This document shows positions 52,716 to 61,140 of a stretch of 64,000 bases of DNA, one piece after another. A program made the translations under genes and the position numbers. The DNA lies in assembly GCA_016718205.1 (NCBI GenBank), contig JADKEB010000033.1:654370-718369 (forward strand). Direction: 5' to 3'. Each line of letters begins with the position of its first letter. Position 1 is the first letter of the stretch. This DNA comes from Saprospiraceae bacterium. GTDB lineage: Bacteria; Bacteroidota; Bacteroidia; Chitinophagales; Saprospiraceae. The notes below the pieces were generated by a model. It did not search any database and was not told the DNA's origin. It was given only the letters and a program-made list of their open reading frames with translations.

Positions 52716-53870
52716 TTAGGCCCTAAAACTAAAATTGGATTTCTGCCAGTGATTGGAAATATTATTGAGGCTTAAAACCATTAAAAAAATAGCAAGACCG
52801 GGAAATACTACTAACCACCAATACCTCATATTTCTACCTTCTGCCATCATTTTACCCCAGGAAACTTCTTCCACCGGCAGACCCACACCAAGAAAGGAAA
52901 GAGTAGATTCAAGAATGACCGCACTTCCGATACTAAAACAAACTGCGACAATAAGTGTAGGCATTATATTGGGCAAAATATGTCTGAAAATGATCCTTAT
53001 ATCAGGAATTCCAAGCACAGTGGCTGATGTTATATAATTTTCACTTTTGACAGATAAAGTATCTCCTCTGGCAAGACGGGCAAAATCTGCCCAACTAAGA
53101 AGCGTTATGATCAGCACAATATTCCATACAGATGGTACTTTAAAGACACTTATCAGTGCAAGAAGCAGGAAAATACCAGGGAAAGACTTCCTGATTTCGA
53201 TTGATTTTACCAAAATTGTATCCATGGGAATTGATATTTTGTTGCCGTCTGAATATTTTGCCAATAAGCTTCCTGCCAATTTCAAGACCAAGATAAGTCC
53301 GAGCATCATAGCAAAAAATAAAAATAGATTTTGTCTGAATACCACAAACTCCATCCATATCATATAACCGCCAATGATAAAGCCAATAAGAGATACCACA
53401 AAAGTGATGGCATTTATCTTGATACCTTTATCTTGAAAATATCCTGCTGTCATTCCGAGACTCACCCCAAAAATAAATGAAAAAAATACAGATAAAAAAC
53501 CAATCTTTAATGCTATCCCACATCCCCTGATCATGCCTGCCGCAACATCCCGCCCCAATTTATCTGTGCCCAACCAATGCCTGGCCTTAGTTTCTCCAGG
53601 TTTTTGTTCTGCAAATGGACTTATTCCATAGTTTTTTTCACGTTCTCCATAGCCGCCTGAATAAGGTATCAATGGCATGATACATGTTGCTGACTCAGTA
53701 TTGTAGTTTTTTAACATTTTGTCCGATAAAAAAGGAAAAATCAATGTACCATCACTTTTGCATACAAGCGGCCTGTCTCCTGCCAGAAATGGGGAAAACA
53801 AGGCAACCACAACGTAGATACCGATAAGAAACAATGAAAGCTTGTAGGTGATATTTTGAGATGGTATCAT
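52716..53870 (-). CDS. Oligopeptide ABC transporter permease, OppC/DppC-like
   Basis: The 384-residue product has a membrane anchor at the N-terminus, a substrate-loading loop and a C-terminal permease domain with the EAA motif region RGDTLSVKSENYITSATVLG and IFRHILPNIMPTLIVAVCFS. GVGLPVEEVSWGKMMAEGRN follows, typical of DppC/OppC. An extra insert (about 160-230, IGGYMIWMEFVVFRQNLFLF) is seen in Bacteroidota versions. It overlaps oppB by 4 bp. Its stop codon TAA is formed by the target duplication of MITE-like element 3, so the C-terminus may have been trimmed by the insertion. Confidence 0.87.
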   Translation of the reverse strand: MIPSQNITYKLSLFLIGIYVVVALFSPFLAGDRPLVCKSDGTLIFPFLSDKMLKNYNTESATCIMPLIPYSGGYGEREKNYGISPFAEQKPGETKARHWLGTDKLGRDVAAGMIRGCGIALKIGFLSVFFSFIFGVSLGMTAGYFQDKGIKINAITFVVSLIGFIIGGYMIWMEFVVFRQNLFLFFAMMLGLILVLKLAGSLLAKYSDGNKISIPMDTILVKSIEIRKSFPGIFLLLALISVFKVPSVWNIVLIITLLSWADFARLARGDTLSVKSENYITSATVLGIPDIRIIFRHILPNIMPTLIVAVCFSIGSAVILESTLSFLGVGLPVEEVSWGKMMAEGRNMRYWWLVVFPGLAIFLMVLSLNNISNHWQKSNFSFRA

Positions 53871-55252
53871 ATATCAAAGCTTGTTTTCATTTTTGGATTG
53901 ACCAACTGATACACAATATCTGTCATCAACATAAATAGGATAGTGAAAAACGAAACGACAATCAGGATGCCAAAAACCACATTCCAATCATAGCTATTGA
54001 TACTTTCCATCATCAATCTGCCCATGCCGGGTATATTAAATATCACTTCTATGATCAATGCCCCGGATAATCCGGCAGGGAGCCGACCACCTATCAATGT
54101 CACCATTGGGATCAATACATTTGGGAATATATGCTTGAATAATGTTGTTGTCCCATTAAGACCTTTTGATTTTGCAAATAAGGCATACAATGTTTTTTTT
54201 TGTTGAACAACATTATTTCTGATGACCCTACTGACTTGAGCTATATCATTGGCCACAAGGCAGATGATTGGTAGTATCAACTGACCCGCATACTGACCCA
54301 CTGAAACACCAAATGATTGACCATCAGATATGTACCAATTGCCCGGGGCAGGAAATATATCCATCAATACACTATATCTTGTAGAAGTAAAATATATGAT
54401 CATCATAGATGCCAACCAAAATACAGGAATGGCAAACAATAAAATCCAGATGAAATTGCTGAGCTTATCGTACCATCCTCCAGCATAATACCCTGAATAT
54501 AAGCCTGATGGTATGGCTATAATATTGGTGACCAGTAGGTTCAGTATTATAAGAAGTAATGTCCATTGAATGGCAGAAATAATTTTCGAAATGACAGTCC
54601 TGCCATCTTTTGCTGACTCTCCGAAATTGCCTTTAAGGATATTTTTTAACCATTGATGAAACTGATTGTCAAAGCCATGCCATGCTATGTTGGGATAAAA
54701 AAAAAATATTTTACCGGCTTCCATTTTTTGGAAGCTTGCAACCAATGAGCTATATGACGGGCTCAGATCACTTTTTTGAAGAGCTGAAAGTGCATTGATT
54801 TCATTTTTTATTTCACGGATATCTGTAATAAAACTGAGATTTTTTATTTTGTCCCTGATCTGTGGATTATTATATAAAGTATCTCTGCCGGCAAGTTTGA
54901 TAAAGTCATTTCTGACCGTTATAAAATCTTGAATATCAGTGTAACTTCTTTTTTGATGTAGTAATTCAATCGTCTGATTTCTGAAAGTCTGGTCGGTTAT
55001 TTTGTAGAGGTCAGGATGGTAAAAATGTGGTTGAACACTAATATATGACAAGGGCTTGTTCACTCCGGTTTTGATGTACATCTTTTCATATTCACTGCGA
55101 TAATTGCTGCTTTCATGATTGATGCCTTGCAGGAGGAGCATCGCATCTACAGGATCCCCGGGTACCATTTTACTAAGTATAAAAGCGATGATCATTACAA
55201 AAAACAGGGTAGGTAATATCAACAATAATCTTTTGATGACAAACCTTACCAT
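53867..55252 (-). CDS. Oligopeptide ABC transporter permease, OppB/DppB-like
   Basis: The 461-residue product begins with the family signature FVIKRLLLILPTLFFVMIIA and FILSKMVPGDPVDAMLL. It has a long soluble insert (about 45-215) and then the permease domain with NVVQQKKTLYALFAKSKGLN (EAA region), LFKHIFPNVLIPMVTLIGG and EVIFNIPGMGRLMMESINSY. The insert makes it about 150 residues longer than E. coli OppB, as usual in this phylum. It pairs with the OppC-like protein. The solute-binding gene is 159 bp upstream on the same strand. ATPase subunits are not in the window. Confidence 0.88.
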   Translation of the reverse strand: MVRFVIKRLLLILPTLFFVMIIAFILSKMVPGDPVDAMLLLQGINHESSNYRSEYEKMYIKTGVNKPLSYISVQPHFYHPDLYKITDQTFRNQTIELLHQKRSYTDIQDFITVRNDFIKLAGRDTLYNNPQIRDKIKNLSFITDIREIKNEINALSALQKSDLSPSYSSLVASFQKMEAGKIFFFYPNIAWHGFDNQFHQWLKNILKGNFGESAKDGRTVISKIISAIQWTLLLIILNLLVTNIIAIPSGLYSGYYAGGWYDKLSNFIWILLFAIPVFWLASMMIIYFTSTRYSVLMDIFPAPGNWYISDGQSFGVSVGQYAGQLILPIICLVANDIAQVSRVIRNNVVQQKKTLYALFAKSKGLNGTTTLFKHIFPNVLIPMVTLIGGRLPAGLSGALIIEVIFNIPGMGRLMMESINSYDWNVVFGILIVVSFFTILFMLMTDIVYQLVNPKMKTSFDI

Positions 55253-55411
55253 ATCTTCTGAATTATGAATTTTGAATTACTAATTATTAATGAGTCTTGG
55301 GGATTGAATATTATAAAGATTCTCCTTTTCAATGACTTTAACCATCTGTTTTTGTACTCATTTACATTTGTAACGCGATAAAAGGGTGATACTTTTCAAA
55401 AAAACAAATGA

Positions 55412-57166
55412 CTATTGATGTACTATTTTTACTCCTGACAAGGTGAATGTATTTGCGACATATCCGGGTCTTTTGGCCGTAGCACTACTATTCCACTTTT
55501 TGCTTATCACGATTTTTTCTTCAGGAGCATACAGGAAAATGGCAGGCTGGTCGTTATATATCTGTTCCTGAATTTTTTTATATAATCCTATCCTTTCATT
55601 TATGTCTTTTGTCACAAGGATATTGTCAATCATATCATCGGTGACTTTATTTCTGTACGACATTTCATTCGAGCCATCGGGAGTATCATTTTTAGAATGC
55701 CATTTGTTGAGATCATCCCAGGCTATGATATCCTGTGAGATGACAGCAAGTACTAATTGAAATTTTCTGGTCTTTAGATTTTCGGCTCTGATGAGTTTAA
55801 AATCCTTTTCAGTAATTCGCAAATTGATTCCGGCATTTTGGGCAGATTCTTGCAACATCAGAGCTAGTTTTTTACCTAACTCCTGACCTGAAATGAGTAT
55901 TTCTATATCTAAATTTGTTTTTTTGCCATTGATGACTTTTTCCAGGATTCCATCAGCATCACCATCTTTCCATCCGGACTGAGATAGTAATTCTTTAGCT
56001 TTTGAAGGATCAAAGGGCAAGGGCACCAGGTCTTTATTAAATGTTTTTTTGATAGGATGCACTGGCCCGACTGAACGAACGCCCATCCCGCTTTCAAGAT
56101 TTGAGATGATATTGTCTACATCTACCAAGTGTGCTAAGGCTCTCCTTACATTTCTATCTGAAAGTATCGGATCCTGATTATTGATGTTGATGAAGTATTG
56201 TTTTATCAGTGCAGGATGAAAAAAGCTAAAATTTTCCTTGATGGCAGAGTCTTCAGAAAGTTCTTTGTAGCTATCTGCAGAAATTTCATTAATGACATCT
56301 ATTGTGCCGCTTCTGAGTTGCGAGACTGCGGCAAGTTCGTCAGCAATGATATGGAAAACCATCTTATCCGGTCCTTGGCTTAATGATTTGTGTTTATTTG
56401 ATGCACCCCAATAATTACTTTTCTTCTCCAAAACGATATTTTGATCTGAAACCCACGAAACAAATTTATAGGGACCACTGCCACTGATGATATCTCTTGA
56501 GAAAGTGTTGCTATTAAATCTATCTGCAAATTGGACCAATCCTGAGTCTGCTTTGATTTTTGCTTCGTTAGCTTCATTTAAATCAACAAAATTGTAAGAT
56601 GACAAAACATTCAGGCTGTCATACACATATCGTGGATAAATTTCTATATTGACTGCTGCTTCAAGTGCCAGGATATAGTCTTTGGCAAAAATGACCCGAA
56701 ATTTTTTGGGGTCAGAAGGATCAGGTATCACTTCCGAAATATTTTGGGTGATTTCCCTGGTTTTTCCTGCATTTGAAATAGGTAAGTTAATGGCTTTCAA
56801 AGTAAAAAGATAGTCTTCCGCTGTGATGGGGCTGCCATTGTCCCATTTTGCTTCCGGTAATATAGTAATGTCAAAGTAAACACCACCCTTGTATTTACCG
56901 GTATCGATGGCCATCTCGACCGGAATTTTATCAATTAAAATTGGTGATAATTCCAGATCATCAGGATCTAAGTCAGCTAATGGCAAGTGTATATATTGAT
57001 AAATCTCCCTTGATGTAGGATTTGGAAATAACAATGGATTTATCCTTTCAGGGTCTTTCTTCAGCCTGATATGGATCGTATTGTCTTCATTATTACGATC
57101 TGTTTTACATGAAAAAAGAGAGGCAACTAGTGTAAAAGAAAGAAATAAAATAAAGTTTTTGCGCAT
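55412..57166 (-). CDS. Oligopeptide ABC transporter substrate-binding lipoprotein
   Basis: The 584-residue product from the ATG at 57166 starts MRKNFILFLSF with lipobox VASLFSC and has the SBP family 5 fold: VYFDITILPEAKWDNGSPIT, the signature ISGSGPYKFVSW and VRRALAHLVDVDNIISNLES. It captures peptides in the periplasm for the OppB/OppC pair encoded next to it. A longer frame reaches 57226 through an ATG at 57196 that lies inside a sequence matching the GAGTATG repeat end (57186-57203); it would add MFKLQNIPKL before the lipoprotein signal. The shorter start gives the proper signal. Confidence 0.88.
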   Translation of the reverse strand: MRKNFILFLSFTLVASLFSCKTDRNNEDNTIHIRLKKDPERINPLLFPNPTSREIYQYIHLPLADLDPDDLELSPILIDKIPVEMAIDTGKYKGGVYFDITILPEAKWDNGSPITAEDYLFTLKAINLPISNAGKTREITQNISEVIPDPSDPKKFRVIFAKDYILALEAAVNIEIYPRYVYDSLNVLSSYNFVDLNEANEAKIKADSGLVQFADRFNSNTFSRDIISGSGPYKFVSWVSDQNIVLEKKSNYWGASNKHKSLSQGPDKMVFHIIADELAAVSQLRSGTIDVINEISADSYKELSEDSAIKENFSFFHPALIKQYFININNQDPILSDRNVRRALAHLVDVDNIISNLESGMGVRSVGPVHPIKKTFNKDLVPLPFDPSKAKELLSQSGWKDGDADGILEKVINGKKTNLDIEILISGQELGKKLALMLQESAQNAGINLRITEKDFKLIRAENLKTRKFQLVLAVISQDIIAWDDLNKWHSKNDTPDGSNEMSYRNKVTDDMIDNILVTKDINERIGLYKKIQEQIYNDQPAIFLYAPEEKIVISKKWNSSATAKRPGYVANTFTLSGVKIVHQ

Positions 57167-57429
57167 GAGTTTTGGTATATTCTGAAGTTTAAACATACTC
57201 TTTACATTATGGTTTATTAAACACAAAAATATAAAACATATTCAAAAAAAAGATTGAATGACCTTTTTAATATTATGTTAATCGCAATTTTATACAAAAT
57301 ATGTAATTAACTATGGAGTAGAGTCTTCCTGAAATGAAAAATATAAACCTACAGTTATTGTTTATGTCTATCATTTTGTAAACCTATGATGTTTTCTATT
57401 GTTTGTTGATTTTTAATATTAACGGGATT

Positions 57430-58350
57430 ATGCATGAGATAAAAAAACAAGTCATACTTATCGCAGGCGGAACAGGATTGGTTGGCCATCGTCTGGTTGA
57501 AATGCTGGATAGAAATAAGTATGACATCTTAGTACTAAGCAGAAACCCCAGTCAATCAAACATATCCGGTATCACCTTTGCAAAGTGGGACATTGATAAA
57601 CAATATATTGAAAAAATACCCATTCCTGACCACATTGTCAACCTGGCGGGAGAAGGAATTGCTGATAAGAGATGGACTGAAGAAAGAAAAATACAATTGA
57701 TATCAAGTCGGGTCAATAGTGCCAAAACAATAAAAAAGTATTTGAATGATCAGCGATTAAAGCCACTTACTTACTTATCTGCATCAGCTGTAGGATATTA
57801 TGGTGACAGAAATCACACAATACTCACGGAAGAAAGTGAGCCAGGCACCGGCTTTCTATCAGAATGTTGTCAATTATGGGAAGAATCTGCGCTCGAAACG
57901 GGCGAATTGTGCACAAGACATATCCTGTTGCGTATAGGCATTGTGATGTCTATGCATAGTGGCGCATTGCCAAAAATGACTATGACTTCTGGGTTTGGAG
58001 TGTACAACTATTTCGGAAACGGTGACCAATATTATCCATGGATACATATAGATGATTTGTGCCGTATGATGATCTATTGTATTGAAAATGATCAAATTAT
58101 AGGCACTTACAATGCCTGTGGCCCAAACCCTCTCACAAATAAGTCCCTTATTGCTGAAGTTAAAAAAGTGAAAAATAATTTTGGTATCATCACACCTGTT
58201 CCGGAGTTCATGCTTAGGCTTTCAATGGGAGAGATGGCATCTGTTGTTTTAAACAGCAACAATGTAAGCACCATAAAAATACAATCTGAAGGGTTCAGAT
58301 TTAAATTTCCTCATATAGCCTTGGCATTGCAAGACCTGATTGGAAAATGA
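57430..58350 (+). CDS. TIGR01777-family epimerase/oxidoreductase
   Basis: From the ATG at 57430 the product is 306 residues, with an N-terminal Rossmann motif VILIAGGTGLVGHRLVEML and NLAGEGIADKRWTEERKIQL, the family hallmark (NLAG, W..K..I..SR). YLSASAVGYYGDR and YPWIHIDDLCRMMIYCIEN follow. These extended SDR proteins bind NAD(P); the substrate is unknown. The frame reaches a TTG at 57403, but ATG 57430 puts the Rossmann strand at the expected distance. It is monocistronic. Confidence 0.88.
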   Translation: MHEIKKQVILIAGGTGLVGHRLVEMLDRNKYDILVLSRNPSQSNISGITFAKWDIDKQYIEKIPIPDHIVNLAGEGIADKRWTEERKIQLISSRVNSAKTIKKYLNDQRLKPLTYLSASAVGYYGDRNHTILTEESEPGTGFLSECCQLWEESALETGELCTRHILLRIGIVMSMHSGALPKMTMTSGFGVYNYFGNGDQYYPWIHIDDLCRMMIYCIENDQIIGTYNACGPNPLTNKSLIAEVKKVKNNFGIITPVPEFMLRLSMGEMASVVLNSNNVSTIKIQSEGFRFKFPHIALALQDLIGK

Positions 58351-58619
58351 TCTTTTATGAATGGATCATTTATAGTCAAAAGAAATAATCACAGATGTCA
58401 TTTTAGTATATTGATATACAGCAAGATATAAATATTATAAAAATATATATTTATGTTGTTAAATTTTTATTAACAAATAAAACAATATTTATTATTTCGG
58501 GATTGTTAATATTTAAAATTAGGCTTGATTTTGCTTTCGAACCTCGCAGAATTATTTTTTGGTAAATTTTAAATTAAAATTAAAAAGGACTGATTTTAAA
58601 GTGTCTCAATTAATTTATT

Positions 58620-58627
58620 TACCTTTG
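58620..58627 (+). promoter_or_regulatory. -7 box of the GT4 gene
   Basis: TACCTTTG is a perfect -7 box, 38 bp before the GT4 ATG; the -33 region is AT-rich without TTG. The 315-bp gap 58351-58665 holds no gene. Confidence 0.4.
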
Positions 58628-58665
58628 TTATTCATTTATGAGAATTTTAATAGACAGATAGTGAT

Positions 58666-59910
58666 ATGAAGATCCTTCAGTTGTGTAAAAAATTTCCATA
58701 CCCTCTTAAAGATGGCGAGTCAATAGCAGTGACTTATCTGAGTCATGCATTGCATGATTTGGGATGTGATATTACATTACTGAGCATGAATACTTCAAAA
58801 CACTTTACTGATTTGAATTCATTGCCAAGAGAATTTAACCATTATAAAGAAATTCATGTCACAGCTTTAGATAATAGTGTCAATGCATTTTCAGCATTCA
58901 AAAACCTGTTTTCTAAGGACTCTTACCACGTGAGTCGCTTTGTTTGTCCTGATTTTAAAAATAAACTAATAGAATTGCTCCAAAACAATGATTTTGATGT
59001 CATTCAGTTGGAAACTTTATATCTCGCTCCGTATATAGATGTCATAAAAAAATATTCGAAAGCACTCATTACGATGAGAGCACATAATATTGAATTTGAG
59101 ATTTGGGAGAGGATATCATCCAATACTAAGTTTACTTTCAAAAAATGGTACTTAAAATACCTTACAGGAAAATTAAAAAGGTTTGAACTCGAAAATCTGA
59201 ATAAATACGATTATCTTATAGCTGTGTCTGAACGCGATCTTGTAAAGTTCAAAACACTTGGTTACAAAAACGGAGCAATGTCTTCCCCTATCGGACTTGA
59301 TATCCGTAACTATAATTTAAAAATCAATAATAAGGTTAATTCTGACATATGCTTTATAGGAGCATTGGACTGGATGCCCAATATGGAAGGTTTGATGTGG
59401 TTTTTGGATAAGGTATGGCCTGAAATCAATAAAAAGTATCCACATGTTAAGTTCCACATTGCCGGCAGAAATACTCCTGACAAGCTGCATGAAATGAACC
59501 TTCCCAATGTGGTGGTCCATGGAGAAGTATCAGATGCCATTTCATTTATGGATACATATAATACTATGGTGGTACCCTTGTTTTCAGGAAGTGGCATGAG
59601 AGTAAAAATACTTGAAGGTATGGCCCTTGGGAAAACTATAATCACTACCGGAATGGGCAAAGAAGGCATTCATGCAGTGGATGGTGTTCAACTGCTGGAG
59701 GCATCAGATGTACAGAGTTTTATTCAGAAAATTTCTGATACTCTTGATGGTAGAATTGATACTCAAAAAATAGGGCAGGCAGCCCGACAGTTTGTTGTAG
59801 ATCATTATGATCATGGTGTAAATGCTGCTAAGCTGCTTGAAAAATATAATTATCTATTATCCAATCCATACTATCAAAAAGAATCATCAAAATACTCCAA
59901 GGGATTATAA
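58666..59910 (+). CDS. GT4-family glycosyltransferase
   Basis: The 414-residue product has a GT-B fold. The N-terminal donor/acceptor part begins LQLCKKFPYPLKDGESIAVT, with TMRAHNIEFEIWERIS. The C-terminal nucleotide-sugar domain has GALDWMPNMEGLMWFLDKVW, FHIAGRNTPDKL and VVPLFSGSGMRVKILEGMAL, where the Glu of KILEGMALG matches the E-x7-E motif of GT4 enzymes. It is likely involved in surface polysaccharide synthesis in the cytoplasm. The DUF3298 lipoprotein gene follows after 17 bp and may be co-transcribed. Confidence 0.88.
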   Translation: MKILQLCKKFPYPLKDGESIAVTYLSHALHDLGCDITLLSMNTSKHFTDLNSLPREFNHYKEIHVTALDNSVNAFSAFKNLFSKDSYHVSRFVCPDFKNKLIELLQNNDFDVIQLETLYLAPYIDVIKKYSKALITMRAHNIEFEIWERISSNTKFTFKKWYLKYLTGKLKRFELENLNKYDYLIAVSERDLVKFKTLGYKNGAMSSPIGLDIRNYNLKINNKVNSDICFIGALDWMPNMEGLMWFLDKVWPEINKKYPHVKFHIAGRNTPDKLHEMNLPNVVVHGEVSDAISFMDTYNTMVVPLFSGSGMRVKILEGMALGKTIITTGMGKEGIHAVDGVQLLEASDVQSFIQKISDTLDGRIDTQKIGQAARQFVVDHYDHGVNAAKLLEKYNYLLSNPYYQKESSKYSKGL

Positions 59911-59927
59911 AAACTATTTTGCAAATT

Positions 59928-60755
59928 ATGAACAAAGTTTCATTAATTGTCCTGTTAGGATGTTTTGTTTTCTTAATATCGTGCCGACAGGAGACAGGCA
60001 AGTCATTTGAAAATAATAAAGTCACGTTTACTTCTGAGCAACAATCTTTCAAAGATGGCAAAGATTGTGACTTGCCGGACTCTCTGATGAATGATTGCGC
60101 CACACTTAATATTGCTCATCTACAGCCACAGAGCAAAAATACTGACCTGAATAAAGCTGTTAAAGACACGATTGAATATTATATAAAGAGAATGATCGGG
60201 GATTGTATATTTCCTGAAAAAACTTCGGAAAGTGATAAAAACATATCAGTAGACTCATTATCTAAATTATATTTTGCACAGCACAGGGATTTTACAAAAG
60301 AGTTTCCTGATGCAGCAGGTAAGGTATGGAATATAGACATCAGTGTTGATTCTGTATTTCAAAATCCGAAAGTATTATGTCTCTCTGTCAATGGTTATAC
60401 GTTTTTGGGTGGTGCACATCCCAATACATTTACTACTTTTCACAATTTTGACAAAGCCACTGGAAAGACATTAACACTGAATGATATCATTTCAGACATG
60501 GAAGCTTTCAGAAAAATAGCAGAAACAGAATTCCGTAAAAATCAGGAACTTACAGAAAATCAAGACCTCGAAGAAGCAGGTTACTTTTTTGATAATGGAG
60601 TGTACAGCCTTCCTTCACAGTTTGCTGTGACGGAAGGTGGTCTCCTTATGTTTTACAATGCCTACGAAGCGGCAGCCTATGTCGTAGGACAGATCAGCTT
60701 TACTATACCATATGATGCGCTGGACCAAGTGGTGAAAATGGATCGGGTGAAGTAA
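59928..60755 (+). CDS. DUF4163/DUF3298-domain lipoprotein
   Basis: From the ATG at 59928 the product is 275 residues, with lipobox FVFLISC (Cys about residue 19). After a polar linker it has a two-domain pattern: a DUF4163-like part (AGKVWNIDISVDSVFQNPKV) and a DUF3298-like part (GYTFLGGAHPNTFTTFHNFD, GKTLTLNDIISDM, ITEGGLLMFYN-like end). RsiV and PdaC carry related domains, which bind lysozyme or cell-wall ligands. It is anchored in the cell envelope. It lies 17 bp after the GT4 gene. Confidence 0.8.
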   Translation: MNKVSLIVLLGCFVFLISCRQETGKSFENNKVTFTSEQQSFKDGKDCDLPDSLMNDCATLNIAHLQPQSKNTDLNKAVKDTIEYYIKRMIGDCIFPEKTSESDKNISVDSLSKLYFAQHRDFTKEFPDAAGKVWNIDISVDSVFQNPKVLCLSVNGYTFLGGAHPNTFTTFHNFDKATGKTLTLNDIISDMEAFRKIAETEFRKNQELTENQDLEEAGYFFDNGVYSLPSQFAVTEGGLLMFYNAYEAAAYVVGQISFTIPYDALDQVVKMDRVK

Positions 60756-60807
60756 GGTAGGATGAGTCCTATGGTTTTTCCTACCCATCAAAAATAAACA
60801 TGTCTTT

Positions 60808-61140
60808 TTATTCGTTCATCACTGTCAGTTTCATGTTTTCATTGATGATTAAATTTGCAGTTGGATGCAAATATACCTTTTTGGCAATTGCATCAATTGT
60901 ATCCACATAAATTGTGGCACCTTCAGGAATAAATACTTGCTTGGTTTCATCTGGAATTACATTTCCATGCCAAGTTGATGGATCTGACCAATTGCCAGTC
61001 AAATTTTCTACAAAATGGTAATCATTTGGGTGTACTTCTATATCGAGCGACTTAGGCATCACTCTTACATAAACGTTAGGAGGCACTTCGTAGAATGGGG
61101 AAGTGAAGTAGTCAAATATAATATTAAAATTGGGGTCCAA
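60808..61140 (-). CDS. Large secreted surface protein, C-terminal portion (frameshifted)
   Basis: This frame encodes about 105 residues that continue the upstream protein: PNFNIIFDYFTSPFYEVPPN, then a domain FVENLTGNWSDPSTWHGNVI ... IYVDTIDAIAKKVYLHPTAN. The second motif (NWSDPSTW) repeats the N-terminal NLWSNPNNWSPNG unit of the same protein. It has no credible start of its own. One extra G at the G4 run 61132-61135 (C4 on the coding strand) separates it from the main frame. Confidence 0.7.
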   Translation of the reverse strand: MDPNFNIIFDYFTSPFYEVPPNVYVRVMPKSLDIEVHPNDYHFVENLTGNWSDPSTWHGNVIPDETKQVFIPEGATIYVDTIDAIAKKVYLHPTANLIINENMKLTVMNE

